Below, piece after piece: positions 29,019 to 40,381 of a stretch of 64,000 nucleotides of DNA (positions within the stretch are counted from its first letter, which is position 1; each line of letters opens with the position of its first letter). Location of the stretch: positions 248,001-312,000 of the forward strand of contig KZ111154.1 in assembly GCA_002077045.2 (NCBI GenBank), written 5' to 3'. A model generated the notes under the pieces. That model did not search any database. It was not told the DNA's origin and was given only the letters and a program-made list of their open reading frames with translations. Origin of the DNA: Rachicladosporium sp. CCFEE 5018 (lineage: Eukaryota; Ascomycota; Dothideomycetes; Cladosporiales; Cladosporiaceae). A program made the translations under genes and the position numbers.

Positions 29019-32000
29019 ATGTCACGTGCACAGCCGCCAGATGATGCGCCAGACTACCGCAACGCCAAATTGCGCTTCGGTCCCCAGAGTATCCCCAATT
29101 ACGGCGCCCTGATGTGGGACTCTCTGCAAGACATCACCTTGAGGGACGAGAAGTCATGGAACGCGTTCGACGCGCTGAAGCAGCGGTATTATCAAGTCGA
29201 GAACAATATTGATCGGAGCTATGGGAAGGGGGTCATTGGCGGCGGGGATGGGACGCTGGGTCAATGGACGGCGGAAGAGTTGGAGACCGACCAGGAGTAT
29301 CTGGAGGCTAAGCGAGCGTATGTCAAGGGATTAGTGTCTGGCCTTCAGCGTCACGATGATCCGTCCGGGGTTCTGGGCGGTGTGCTGATTGAGTCCGGGG
29401 TGTTTGATGAGGTGCTGGCGGTGCATTCGGATGACTTAGGTGTCGAGAGGGAGGTTCAGGAGTTGCATTTGAGCGATGCTGGCTGGGTGGCTGTCACGAG
29501 GATTGTGCGTCGTGGCAAGGCTACGCTACTGGTCTGCGATGGGAGAGAATGCAAGATATGCGCTCACGCCGAGGAGTTGGAAGCTATCGACGAGGCTCTT
29601 GCTACTTCAGAGCAGGACCACGAAGCACAGCTTAATGCCAGCATGGGAGTGGCAAATCAGCAGCGACCTGCCGATCGCGTCGACAGCGCAACACCCAGTG
29701 AGACTGATTATGGACACATCGGCATTCCAGTGGTTCCCACCGGACCGCGTCGACTCTTCGATCCCAATCAGAAACGCCCTAAGAGGACGGCAAGAGGTAG
29801 ACACTTCGCTCTCAGAGATCGGATCCCGAATGGCCAGCTGCGTCCTGTCAGCACTTCCTTGGCGGACTTGCTAGGCGCTGCGCTGCCACCCACAGGACTA
29901 GTGGTGGATTGCGGTGATGCGCAAGCGGACGCCGCGAACAAGCCAACGGAGACGATCGCACAGAGTCCTTCACGCTTGGATACAGCGGTGGCGCCACCGC
30001 CACCAACGGTCTTACAGCGCAGACCACAGAGCGCAGTGTCTATCCCCAACGGAGGCGTGCATCGGCGCCCACAGCCCAATGGTCTGGCTGCCGCGATGCC
30101 ATACCGCACTCATCTCCCTCGCACTATGCTGCCACCCTACCGGCCAATAGGCATGCCACCTAACATGCATGCCCAACGTCCCGGAGCCCTCAAGATCGCG
30201 CAAACACCCTACATTCCACCAGCCACAAATTCAACGCCAACCCTATCCCGCCCATCATCCGCCATCCCCATCCTTCCACCCTCGACTAGGACTATCGATG
30301 CCAGCGCATTCCGACTGACAGCCCGTAAGGCGGCGCTGTCGGCTACAGCTACGCCTTTCCAGACTATCTCTCCGGCTAAGGGTGGCTGTGTGGCTCCTGT
30401 GTCTGGTGTGGCGGCTACTAAGAAGGCTGTGCGCTCGGATGAGGAGGCGCTCAAGCTGTTCATCTCTAGGAAGGAGGCTTGGGAGAGGAGTCTGGGTGGT
30501 GGCGTGGCTAAGACTCCTGCTGCGGTCGAGGATGAGAGGGTGGAGACGCAGGGCGGCGGGGTCGAGAAGAGTGAGGCTTGTGCTGAGATGATGGTACCGG
30601 TAAATGGGCATGCGGATGCTAAGAACGTGGGAGCAGCGGAGGAGAGTGTGTCCGATGGTCACACTGTGGCTACGTTGGAGGTCACTCCGCCGCCTACGTG
30701 CACTCCCATCACGGCAGCGCCAAAGGCCGCACCGCGTGTTGCGCTACATCTTCCTATCCTGCGCATCACCAACCCTGATGCGCCAGCTAAGCCTGCCGTC
30801 AATGCAGTCACGGCCTCTGGCGTGATCCAGGGTGCGGCGAGTGGGAAATCAGGCACAGGCGGGGCTTCAGCAGAGTCCGTAGCCACTTCATCCAACACTT
30901 CTCTACCCTACAGCGCTCCCTCGTCTCCGCCTCCTGTGCCGCAACGTGCTCGCAAGAAGAAGCCGCAGGGCCCGAGTGTGAAGGTGAGGCTGGTGAAGCA
31001 GTCGACGACGGCTGCTGCGGCGATTGCGACATCAGAGCCCAATGTCACGGAAAAGGAGGAACAGCACAGAGTCACAGGCGGCAACAGCGGATCGTCCAGT
31101 GATTTTACGAAGATTCCGACAGAGAATCCCGCCACAGCTGCGCAGCGTGTACTTAATCAGGCTGCGATTTTGCGGCAGCGGTTCTCGGACTGCGCGTGGC
31201 TGCCGGATGCCGAGCGTGCCGTTGCCATGAAGAAGCTGGATGCGGAGCTAGAGGATCTTGGACGCTACGCTCCTAGTGTTCTGGAGAGGCTGGAGAAGTC
31301 TTCGCAATCACAGTTGCCTGAGGGGTCTGATGAAGTGGAGGAACCAGTCTTAGCGGCGGAGGATGACAGACACTCGCAGGGAACTGAATCTGGACATCGA
31401 GATGAAGAGCGAGACGCAGAGCTACGAATCCCTAATGACAGGCATGGTGTATCGAGGAGTGCGAGCCTTACGATCCGTCCTTACATGGGCGTCACCCGGA
31501 TCCCTCGACCGATAAAGCAGACTGCGACAACGATCACCGTCACATCTGAAGAGGAGCTTCCGCGCAGGAAAAGCACGCCCACAGACGACTCGGCAGTTCC
31601 GTGTGCTCCGACAACGACAGAGCCACATAGCCCATCAGCAATCACCCATGTCACCCCCAGCGCGTCAGGTACATCGATCGCAGTCTCGAATAAGCCGCAG
31701 GCAACTCCCAAGTCTTATATCGAGAGCTTACCCGTCAACGGCGGCGAGATCGCGGAAGCGAAGTCGCTCTGGAACAGCAAGCAGCCCAGCATTTCTTTCG
31801 ATGCACCTCCCTCCCGTAGCAGCACAGTAGTACCAGGGAGCTTGCACCGCAGGCTTTTATGCGGAGCTCAGGGCCATGAAACTACCCAGACAGAGCGGAA
31901 AAAAGAGCCGACACCTCCGCTGCCAGCGCTTCCACTCAAGCAGCGGGCTACTGAATACTCCTTCTGGGACAATCTGCCACGTGCAGAGGTATTCAGAGAG

Positions 32001-33719
32001 GGTCGGAAGAGACTGACGTGGAGGGCACAAGCTGCACTGAGAAAATCTCTAATGAGCAGGGTGCTGAAACTGGACAGCGCAAACGATGCAGGTCGACTCG
32101 ACTCTCATCCCAGAACACCCGGCCTCGGTCGCGAGCTCAAACCTGCGACAGTTCGCAACGCTGACAAGAGGAAAACCTACGGTCTGAACGCCGAGGCTCG
32201 CATTGTCCGCGCGCTAAAGCGAGCCGATCTCACTGCGGAAGATGGGGAGTCCATACGCCGATCCATTGACAGTATCACAGCGCCGATAGAGGACGCTAAC
32301 CCGGTGATCAATTTGTCTCTTGAACAGAGGAAGAAGTTTTCATGGGTTTTACCCAATCCTGCAGCAGCGCTCGGGGGCACGCCAGCTCTCCGACTTCCTA
32401 CGGTACCGAAACTTAGGGCGCCTCCAAAGTCACCGTTCGGGAGCTCAACAGCGCACAGATTTGCTATGCCGTCGCCTGACGAGTACATCGCGGGCCAACG
32501 CGAGTACATCGATCTTCACGCTCAATCACCCCGACGCAAATCTGCGGCTCTTGCGAGATCATACCACCCGTTCTTCCCTTCGCCATGTCCTGTCAAGCGC
32601 GTGCAAACGGATGAAAGGAAGGTGAAGACTGCCATACCGAAGCAGGCTAGCGTGCCGGACGGCGCTCCGGTCACCGCTACCGCTAACAATGTACCACTTG
32701 TGCTGAACGGGCCGTTTAGCAACTTGCGAGAGTCCACTTCCAATACGACGAGTCTCGGCGAGCCATCGTCCACAGACGTCGCCAAAATCATGGCGAACTG
32801 GCAGCATGAGGCCGCGAAGTCGAGTGCAACGACTCGCGCGGAGGTTCCGGGGAAAGTGGAAAATGGACGGTGTGAAGCTGCTTCTGAGCTTGATATATCA
32901 ACGACTTCGTCTAGTCCAGCGCCCGATGCAACTTCGTCTAGACCTCCAGATGCTGAGCTCGTGACTCAGCGCTCATCGCACAGACTCAGAGCAGTGCGCG
33001 AGCGGAGTGAAATGCAGACTACGGGTGAGGCCGAACCCCACGGCTCACCGACTGCAAGCTCGACGGTACAGAGTCAGCGAAAGATAGGGCAGCGGCGGGA
33101 TAGCCTAGCGATGGCACGGGAGCGACTTGCCCCACTACACCATCCTGTACTTGACAGCAAGAAAAGCGACGATGATGCACCTGTCAGCAGTCGCCATGTT
33201 GCGGCACCCACGGTCATCGGTGAGGCGATAGAACCCATCTCTAGAACCGAGCAGGCACACGACTTGATGCCGCTGAGCGGCGGCCCACTATCGGGTGTTA
33301 CAATAGCGCCTGCGAGTCTTGACCTTATTCCTGCGCCAGATGCCACGTCAGAACTACGTGGACACAGCACTCCCGATGAAACTAGACCAGCTGTAGCTCA
33401 GACGTCTCCGCCGTGCCAAGTAGTCACTGACCCACTGGCATCGAGGATGCACTCGTTCTGGCACGCGGCATTGTCGGCTTCGTCCGCTTTGACGTCCGAC
33501 TTCTGGGGCACAAGCTTCGTTGGCGACTTCGAAGATGGGAGTGCCATCGCGCTGCCTGGCGAGCACGCGCGCGCCGAGGATACCAGCGTGATCGTACTGC
33601 GAAGGCTCCGGGCTATCGTAATGATGATCGTGTTGATAGTCATAGCGGTGACGGTCAAGATCGCGGTGCAGCAGGAACCTGACGCTAACGAAGAAGCACG
33701 TTCGATGATAATCTGGTGA
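29019..33719 (+). CDS. Very large tail-anchored protein of unknown family, copy 2
   Basis: 1566 residues from the ATG at 29019 (MSRAQPPDDAPDYRN). Same architecture as 6784-11520: conserved N-terminal part with the CDGRECKICAH cluster, disordered centre, islands RPYMGVTRIPR and LNAEARIVRALKRADLTAED, FW modules (YSFWDNLP, HSFWHAALSASSALTSDFWG) and a C-terminal hydrophobic helix (AIVMMIVLIVIAVTVKIAV). The first FW module has become SLWNSKQP. Substitutions and codon-sized indels are abundant, but some blocks (for example 31150-31400 against 8940-9180) are nearly identical. The C-terminal tail after the helix is unrelated to that of copy 1 (EEARSMIIW). Confidence 0.8.
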   Translation: MSRAQPPDDAPDYRNAKLRFGPQSIPNYGALMWDSLQDITLRDEKSWNAFDALKQRYYQVENNIDRSYGKGVIGGGDGTLGQWTAEELETDQEYLEAKRAYVKGLVSGLQRHDDPSGVLGGVLIESGVFDEVLAVHSDDLGVEREVQELHLSDAGWVAVTRIVRRGKATLLVCDGRECKICAHAEELEAIDEALATSEQDHEAQLNASMGVANQQRPADRVDSATPSETDYGHIGIPVVPTGPRRLFDPNQKRPKRTARGRHFALRDRIPNGQLRPVSTSLADLLGAALPPTGLVVDCGDAQADAANKPTETIAQSPSRLDTAVAPPPPTVLQRRPQSAVSIPNGGVHRRPQPNGLAAAMPYRTHLPRTMLPPYRPIGMPPNMHAQRPGALKIAQTPYIPPATNSTPTLSRPSSAIPILPPSTRTIDASAFRLTARKAALSATATPFQTISPAKGGCVAPVSGVAATKKAVRSDEEALKLFISRKEAWERSLGGGVAKTPAAVEDERVETQGGGVEKSEACAEMMVPVNGHADAKNVGAAEESVSDGHTVATLEVTPPPTCTPITAAPKAAPRVALHLPILRITNPDAPAKPAVNAVTASGVIQGAASGKSGTGGASAESVATSSNTSLPYSAPSSPPPVPQRARKKKPQGPSVKVRLVKQSTTAAAAIATSEPNVTEKEEQHRVTGGNSGSSSDFTKIPTENPATAAQRVLNQAAILRQRFSDCAWLPDAERAVAMKKLDAELEDLGRYAPSVLERLEKSSQSQLPEGSDEVEEPVLAAEDDRHSQGTESGHRDEERDAELRIPNDRHGVSRSASLTIRPYMGVTRIPRPIKQTATTITVTSEEELPRRKSTPTDDSAVPCAPTTTEPHSPSAITHVTPSASGTSIAVSNKPQATPKSYIESLPVNGGEIAEAKSLWNSKQPSISFDAPPSRSSTVVPGSLHRRLLCGAQGHETTQTERKKEPTPPLPALPLKQRATEYSFWDNLPRAEVFREGRKRLTWRAQAALRKSLMSRVLKLDSANDAGRLDSHPRTPGLGRELKPATVRNADKRKTYGLNAEARIVRALKRADLTAEDGESIRRSIDSITAPIEDANPVINLSLEQRKKFSWVLPNPAAALGGTPALRLPTVPKLRAPPKSPFGSSTAHRFAMPSPDEYIAGQREYIDLHAQSPRRKSAALARSYHPFFPSPCPVKRVQTDERKVKTAIPKQASVPDGAPVTATANNVPLVLNGPFSNLRESTSNTTSLGEPSSTDVAKIMANWQHEAAKSSATTRAEVPGKVENGRCEAASELDISTTSSSPAPDATSSRPPDAELVTQRSSHRLRAVRERSEMQTTGEAEPHGSPTASSTVQSQRKIGQRRDSLAMARERLAPLHHPVLDSKKSDDDAPVSSRHVAAPTVIGEAIEPISRTEQAHDLMPLSGGPLSGVTIAPASLDLIPAPDATSELRGHSTPDETRPAVAQTSPPCQVVTDPLASRMHSFWHAALSASSALTSDFWGTSFVGDFEDGSAIALPGEHARAEDTSVIVLRRLRAIVMMIVLIVIAVTVKIAVQQEPDANEEARSMIIW

Positions 33720-33842
33720 AGCTTGGAGTGCTAGATGCAAGGGTGTGAAGAAAGATTGGGTATCGTACGCATATCTTCATGTCCATGCCGCCTTTTCCTT
33801 CCAACGCCTCGCTAAAAGCAAGTACGCATCTCTTCCGACATC

Positions 33843-34649
33843 TTACACAGTAGGCTCGACACTCATCGCCGTGTCATCGTTGTCCAGCGTCTTGTCTGAA
33901 ATGCTCTCGATCGACACATCCGCCAGCTCCTGAGTCTGCATCGCGGCCGTATCTTCCACCCTCATCCTCTTCCCCTCAACCGCCTTCAATCCCTCCTGCA
34001 CCTGCGGTCTCCACTCTCTCAAACTCTGCACCGGCCCACCCTCAATAACAATCGCCTTCTCCTCCCCTGTTCTACCCAGCACAGTCCCCGCAAATCTTCC
34101 ATCCTCCCCAACCTTCCCAATCTTCCTCTTCAATGACACCACAAAGTCGTCAGCTACGACCCTCCCTCCTCCAACACCCACAGCCGTCGCTCCAGTCTCA
34201 GCTGTCAGCCCCGAGATTCTCTGTATCTCCGCATGAACAGGCCCCTCAAACCACGCAACCAACTCCCTCACATCTCTCAAATCCCTCTCCTCCCTCCTCT
34301 TCGCCTCGGCCCTAGCCCTCGCCTCCCCTGCACTCCCATCTCCCTGCACCTCCTTCATCGGCCGTCGACTCCGTTCCCGCCACTCCTCCTCCCCCGCCTC
34401 ATCAAACGGCACCAACACCCCCGCGTCCCGCATCGCCATCCTCACGTCCGCGATCGTCGGTTCGGAGGTGTTGTGAGCATTCTGGGCGTGGAGAAGGGTT
34501 GTGGAGGCTAGCAGGAGGAGGTGACGTTCAGCGAGGTTTGTGAGGGTTTCGAGGACGGAGAATTTGGTTGTGTGGAAGCCGGCGGCGCGGAGGGAGTGGA
34601 TTATGAAGGGGCGGAGGAGGGAGTGGTGAAGGTCGTGGGATTGGGACAT
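33843..34649 (-). CDS. TAF3-like histone-fold protein, copy 2
   Basis: 268 residues, same length and start as the gene at 11660-12466. The histone fold (LLRPFIIHSLRAAGFHTTKFSVLETLTNLAERHLLLLASTT) is nearly unchanged. The charged middle and especially the last 40 residues (AAMQTQELADVSIESISDKTLDNDD) are clearly diverged, a pattern of constrained domain and free tail. Confidence 0.82.
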   Translation of the reverse strand: MSQSHDLHHSLLRPFIIHSLRAAGFHTTKFSVLETLTNLAERHLLLLASTTLLHAQNAHNTSEPTIADVRMAMRDAGVLVPFDEAGEEEWRERSRRPMKEVQGDGSAGEARARAEAKRREERDLRDVRELVAWFEGPVHAEIQRISGLTAETGATAVGVGGGRVVADDFVVSLKRKIGKVGEDGRFAGTVLGRTGEEKAIVIEGGPVQSLREWRPQVQEGLKAVEGKRMRVEDTAAMQTQELADVSIESISDKTLDNDDTAMSVEPTV

Positions 34650-35077
34650 TGTGATTGTTATGGTGGAGACGCGTAGGAGGAGGGTTGGCCGTTGAGATTA
34701 TCGAGTGATCATCGCTGGGTGTTCAAGGCATATCCAGTGTAGACTGTGTACTGGGAGGAAGTGAAGTCGCAAGTCACATGTGTGGACCCGCTTTTGTTGG
34801 AGTGCCGTTCACATCTGATCTACACCATGGTCATCAGAGTTCAGTTGGTTTTCCGGAGGAGCAAGACTGCCAATAGCCAAGCACTTAGTGAGCGGCACGA
34901 TGTAGTTTGAAATGTGAGTCAGGTGAGAACTAGGTGGATTGAAAAGTGAACGAGGTGGACCGGTGAGGCGCGGTTGCCTGGATGTCGAATGCCTAATGGT
35001 GACTACATGGAGGCCACACACATCAACACTACTATTTTTGACAGAGAGACACATACATACACCACACAAGGACTAGC
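34650..35077. promoter_or_regulatory. Divergent promoter region, copy 2 equivalent of 12467-12893
   Basis: Conserved 428-bp spacer between the TAF3-like and F-box-like starts; no gene or motif identified. Confidence 0.6.
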
Positions 35078-35674
35078 ATGGACGACGACCTCGCTGCCCT
35101 GCCGAAGGACTTCGAGGACATATCCGTAGTCGAGCCATCCCTTCAACCACGCCTAGCCTTCCGATTGCTCGACCTCCCACCAGAGATCTGGCTTGCGATC
35201 GGCGCTTACGCAGTCCTCAAATCTCCTCTCAATGTCACTTTAGCAGTAACGAACGATCTGCAAGCGAAGATGGTTGCTCAACCGGCCATCACCAGGACTT
35301 GCCGACTCTTGCGTAAAGAGCTTCTCCCCGTTTTCTACAAGCGCAACAGCTTCTCAGCCTTGCATTTTTCCAAGGTCTCGTGCATTAGGAAGTGGTTTGC
35401 CGCTATCGGCCAGGTCAACTGCGAGGCCATGTGCACTTTCACCTTCATGGCGCAGTATCATACTGAATTCTGGGTCGAGCAGTTCAGGCGCATGGGCATC
35501 TACGCGCTAGTCTCTCCTGCCGACGATGATACCGGGATTGGCTTTGGCGATTGGCCTCACAAGTTTCTGGTCACATTTCGCGGTGTGGCCGCATTGCGCG
35601 CGGAGCAGCTTGAGTACGATGCAGTCATGGGCGAAGCTATGCAGCTTTTCGAACGATGGATCGCGTATGTGTGA
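35078..35674 (+). CDS. F-box-like protein, copy 2
   Basis: 198 residues, intact, same start (MDDDLAALPKDFED) as copy 1. The LLDLPPEIWLAIG signature is preserved. Substitutions are scattered (for example GAYAVLKS for GNHAVLKS, SFSALHFSK for RFSALHLYK). Unlike the two minus-strand F-box paralogues, this one is open in both copies. Confidence 0.72.
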   Translation: MDDDLAALPKDFEDISVVEPSLQPRLAFRLLDLPPEIWLAIGAYAVLKSPLNVTLAVTNDLQAKMVAQPAITRTCRLLRKELLPVFYKRNSFSALHFSKVSCIRKWFAAIGQVNCEAMCTFTFMAQYHTEFWVEQFRRMGIYALVSPADDDTGIGFGDWPHKFLVTFRGVAALRAEQLEYDAVMGEAMQLFERWIAYV

Positions 35675-36150
35675 TGGCTCATGTCTGAGTCCACGCATAT
35701 GGACGAATGACACAAGCATGTGGCACGCTACACGGTATGCTGCAAGCGTTTTCATGGCCGAGAGCGGCTTAGCCTGCATTCCAGCCATGAGATTTCGGGC
35801 TTTTCGGTTGCCATGTCAGTACACTCATGGCGGAGGCGTCAGTGTCGACAATAGATCGTTACGTCTAATCACCATAACGTTGGAGCATCGTTGCAGTGTC
35901 GCGGCGGCAACATTGGAATTAGATTATGAGGGAGGACCGAAGTTGGTAAGCAGGCAAGCAGAAATCTGCAACACTCGCAAGAAGCCGCACGCGGCCTTTG
36001 TCCACACCTCAGCAACCCAATGCGGAAGCAAGCAGCATGTCCGGCAATGGCAGACACGATGGATTCTCAATCGGTCCCGCGCCCAATGTCTTTCAGTACC
36101 TCATCTCGTATCTCTTGTCACAGTCACATCGCGAAAGACCAGCCTTCACG
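35675..36150. other. Intergenic region upstream of the PAN-like gene, copy 2
   Basis: Equivalent of 13491-13983, with several small deletions relative to copy 1 just after the F-box stop. No supported gene. Confidence 0.5.
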
Positions 36151-38063
36151 ATGCCCTTCGTCAAATCGCGCCCATCAGATGCCGGCTCATCATCACTCAG
36201 TGAGGCTCACTCGACAGCCTATGATGCCGACTTCGCCGAAGATGCGCTCAGCGCGAGTGATCTCAGCAAGACGGCAAAGCGATATGGCAAGCCGACCCCA
36301 GTTGCAGCGATGAGAGGCAGCAGCCGATCGCAGACGTACAAGAAGGACGCGGTTCTAGGAGACTGCCCATCTGGTCAGCTCTTCTACAATTGCCAGACGA
36401 CAGGCTTCATCGGCTGCTGCAGTATCAATCCATGCAACCCGGGATCTACTTGCCCAGAGTCTGCGGCGTCAAGTGCTGTAGCGGCAGCAATATCGTCGGC
36501 AAGTGCAGCCAAAAGTTCGTCCCAAGCCGCAGGAACGAGCTCAACAGCAGAGCTAGTGTCATCCTCCGCCGCACAGTCGTCAAGTAGTGCCATGTCGGCG
36601 CAGACGGCAGTGGTGTCTGCCACATCTACGCCACCATCAATATTGCAAACAGCGACAAGCAACGTAGCGGCGGCAGCAACCTTTGCACCAGCGCCCTCAT
36701 GCCCAGGAGGAAACAACAATGTCTACACGGACAATAGCAAGCTTGCATACACAGTCCACTGCAACAGCGACAATAGCGCTCCCTCGTACGACTCTATCCA
36801 AGTTCAGACCGGTGGCTATGCCGAATGCTTCTCCAGCTGTTCTCTGAAAAGCACATGCATGGGATTCACTTATGTCGGTCTGGACAACGGTAGTTGCTAC
36901 TTCAAGTCATCCCTTCTGACCGGGAGCTACGTTGCCAAAGCTGGGAGCAACTACATCACCGCTTCGAAGAACGATCCCACGGCTTCAGTCTCTCAGCCAG
37001 CCTTGCCTGACAAAAAGAAGTCAAACACTGGAGCTATCGCCGGCGGCGTCGTAGCTGGTGTGCTATCCCTAGTGCTCGTTCTTGTCCTCATCGCCTTCCT
37101 CGTCAGACGCCGCCGCGCAAAGCTCGACTCGAAACGCGCCACTATGACACACATCTTCGGCGGTGCCGTGGAGCCCGGCAAAGCCTCTTCCCCCGACGAC
37201 CAGCAAATGCATACTTTACCTATACATCAGCGCAGCGGCAGCACAAGTCACGACGTCTTCGCGCCATATGGAGGTGCGTACTACCAGTCTTCTACCACCC
37301 CTCAATACTCGCCTGTGACCTGGTCGGCACCGCAAGCAAAACGCCGACCGGTTTACAGGCCGTTGGGTCCGATTGGCGAGCAGGGCTGGATTTGAATCGA
37401 GTCTGACTAGTGGGTGTAGGCTTCTACCGCGGGACTGAGGCATATGATGAAGATGGTACGGCTGTGAGTAGCGTCAAGTCGGGCGGAGAGCAGAAGAGCT
37501 ACGCTGGGTATCCCGCGTCAGGCGCCAGGATGAGTGAAGCGTCCGAGGGCGGCATCCTTCTTCCAGCATCGATCTATCATCCGACTGCGAATCGCTCGGC
37601 CGATCCGATACCGATGCTTGACAGCACACCTGTTCGGCGCGCTACCACAAGCAGTTCCTCCACCTCCTCTCATCGGGCACCGCGATTCGTGGAGCACATC
37701 TCTAAGCTCGCGGATACCTCGCCACCAGTCACGCCGCCACGCTTCGTTGCACAGCTTGCGCCTTTGACGCCTAGCGCAGACAGTCCTACGCTCGGCCGAG
37801 ATAGGACTCGCGCTTCTGTGGCTGGGCTAGCGGACGCGGAGAGGCGGGATCAGCACCTCATGTCTTGGAACAACTACTCGGACCGACATGTGGAGAGTGC
37901 GGAGCATGGGGAGTTGGGAGCGACTATGAGTCCGGGAAAGGATCGGCCGGGTGAGAGACGCCAGGAGGAAGCTGGTGTTAGTCCGGATCTTACTAAGACG
38001 CCGATTGACAGAGGGTTTGTCGTTAGTCCGTTGGGAAGTCTGGAGAGGAAGGGCGGGAGATAA
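36151..38063 (+). CDS. PAN-like, Cys/Ser-rich single-pass membrane protein with alternative intron, copy 2
   Basis: Start ATG at 36151 (MPFVKSRPSD). Read-through stops at 37395; splicing 37274-37419 (146 nt, same donor and acceptor as copy 1) extends the protein to 38063. The PAN-like unit reads CFSSCSLKSTCMGFTY, with the cysteine that copy 1 lacks. The membrane helix IAGGVVAGVLSLVLVLVLIAFLV and the RRRRAK stop-transfer follow. The Ser/Ala stalk is the most diverged part. The downstream exon is open for the same 217 codons in both copies, with many synonymous third-position changes, which supports its being translated. Confidence 0.75.
37274..37419 (+). other. Candidate alternative (retained) intron, copy 2
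   Basis: Same donor (gtgcgt), branch-like ctgac and acceptor (gtgtag) as 15107-15252, same 146-nt length. Between the donor and the in-frame stop, the copies differ mainly at third codon positions. Confidence 0.6.
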
Positions 38064-38431
38064 TGGTTCAAAGCTGAAACATATTAGACGTTGAAAGATT
38101 AATAAGTTCGCACGGCTACATTGATGTTATGGCGGCACCGCTTTCGTAACGGCCGCTTGCTCGAGGTAAACTGTATTACACTCTCCAGGTCAACCAGCCG
38201 CCGATGACAGCTTGATGGCCCCTGGCAGTCGCACAATGTCCAATGATCGGATCTCATCGCCAGTAGACTCTACAGAGACGTACAGATGCCATTGTAGTCT
38301 TCTCTACTCCGCCTTAGATTTACCGTCCTAATTTTCCGCCTGCTGCTCGCGCGTTCAGTTCTGTCCGTACTCGCTGCGGTCCACTTGCTCAATTATGGAG
38401 CGCAGTACGAGCAATCCGAGTGTCAACACGT
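38064..38431. terminator. Convergent 3' region, copy 2
   Basis: Equivalent of 15897-16264, highly conserved; holds the polyadenylation regions of the PAN-like gene and the decayed F-box paralogue. No gene seen. Confidence 0.5.
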
Positions 38432-39268
38432 CTAGACCCATTGCACGTCCCAGTCACTCCTATCTGTGTACTGTAACGCTGTGCCTGACTTGACATGCGT
38501 GACGCAAATGCCGGAGTACTCCCAATTGATGCCCATAGTCTCCTCTGTTGCCGTGTGGCAGCTGCCTCCACGGTGAGCTCGAGTACCTCTGGAACCAAGT
38601 TATTGAATCTGCTGAGATAGCTTCGCGCCCAATTCCGGTACAAGCTTGCAACAGATGCAGTCGAAATGTTGGCAGGATGAAGGGCTCGATCGAAGGTCCT
38701 GTAAGTCTCCGGATCGACAAGTGTGACTCGCCGAAGGCACGCCAGCTGAGGTAGAAACGCATTGTGAAGCTTCGGGCCTCACACTCTCGTTCCAGTAGAA
38801 CTTCGCCAGTGCGTTCAGCATGCCTTTGTGATGGCACATTAGCTCTGAGATCTTTTTCACCTTGAAGCCGAGCTGCGATCCAAACAACTTCAGATTTTCT
38901 TCTACATCCTCGAAAGTAGACTGTACGTCCTCGAGGTTCAAGATGGGTCGATCGTCCCGACCGACGGATGCTTTCACATCTCGCCACGCAAATCCATGTG
39001 CTTCTCTATTGACTTGCTTGCAGGTGAGCAGTAGTGCAAAGTTGTGGCTTCCGCCTAGGTGTCTCTCTGTACGTGAAAGTGCTATCGTAGTGGTCTCCCA
39101 CAGATTGTCGAAGACGAGCTCCCAGATATGGTTGCGCAGCTCCGCTGGCAGAGTATGAAGAGACGAGTTGCGCATGCCGTAGTCATGCGCCGCCGGCGTA
39201 TGGTGTTCCTTGTTCTCCGTCGGGTTCATGGTGTCATCGTCGTCCATGGTGTTGCCTGAAATTGTCAT
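38432..39268 (-). pseudogene. F-box/2EXR-like paralogue 1, copy 2, frameshifted
   Basis: Homologous to the intact 280-residue gene at 16265-17107. A net 8-nt deletion near 38761 shifts the frame after residue about 168, and a 2-nt insertion near 38545 shifts it again. The open frame from the ATG at 39268 ends at 38600 and would make a 222-residue protein with a foreign tail. The motif LPAELRNHIWELVF and LLTCKQVNREAHGFAW are still intact. Two independent indels argue for real decay rather than one sequencing error, though error cannot be excluded. Confidence 0.8.
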
Positions 39269-39530
39269 GGAGTGTTGCGATGGAACCTGTAGATGTGACC
39301 TTGAGTAAGAAGTGATCGAAGCCAGCCGGCGTGACCTCGACGCTACACGAGGAGCGACATTTGGCACATGCTTGGCGGGTGCGAGTGAAGCTAGGTTTGT
39401 GAGTGAAGTGGAGCGCCAGGGTGAAGTGAAGTTGGACAGCTATTGCCTGAGTGCTACTTGCCGTTGACTCTGCCCACTGCATTCGCATCCGCATCCCCAT
39501 GGACGCTCTCCCTGTCACTTCGATGGCTGA

Positions 39531-40381
39531 TCATTGGTCTACCTTAATTACTGTCCCCAATTTTAACACATTACCGTCAGAGTCCCACACCGTACCCCAT
39601 GCAACATTTGTAAATTGATGCCCTTCGATCAGCCATACAAATGACTTCTCCGTCCTACCACGGTAAGGCGGTTTATTAATCTCAACTTTAGTCACGCCTG
39701 GTAGCCTGAGGTGAAGCTCAGAGAGTTGCTCTCGCGCAAGACCGCAACCCCAGTGCATACTTCCCACGCTATCCGATGATAGCGGTCCTCGTTCCAACGC
39801 TGCCTTTTGATAGCCATAGACCATGGGATTGGTGATTCTGATGGTCCGGAGACTCTTAATTGAGGCAGTAGAGCGGCCGTTGCATGAGCCACAGCGTGAC
39901 CGTGACATTCGCTTGCACCCATCGGATGCCATACGCGAGCCAGGACGCCTCCAATTTTAAATGTGAGCTCCACGATAGTTGCCAATCTTTGGCCGAGTCC
40001 CGCGCACACTGTCTCGAAAAGCTCAGCCCGCTCCCGAGCCCTCCGTGCTGGAGTGGGCAGTCGAGCCCTGTAGTACCTATGCTCTTCGTAGCCGATGGCT
40101 GCGCTTACGTTGCGCCGGGCGAAGCCCTGAGATTCTGCATAGATGCGCTTGCATGTGAGGAGAAGTGCGAGTCGGGGATGTGCAGTGCGCGTATGGGGCT
40201 TGGAACCTAGGCCGAAGGGTCTGATGACTATGTCGTCCCGAAGCCTGTGGAACACCAGCTCCCATATGTGGTTGCAAAGCTCCGGTGGCAGCGTGCGAAA
40301 AGGTGAGTCTCGTATCCCATAGTCACCCTCCAGAGGAGTCTGAAGCCTGCACACATTGCTCTCGATTGTATCGACATCCAT
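39531..40381 (-). pseudogene. F-box/2EXR-like paralogue 2, copy 2, frameshifted
   Basis: Homologous to the intact gene at 17370-18224. Compared with copy 1 there is a 3-nt deletion (one Ala lost in GGVLAARVW) and a 1-nt deletion near 39857 that shifts the frame just before the LRTIRITDPM segment. The frame from the ATG at 40381 then closes at 39692, giving about 229 residues instead of 284. Sequence after the shift remains similar to copy 1 in the other frame (to 39531), so decay is recent or the deletion is a base-call error. Confidence 0.75.
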
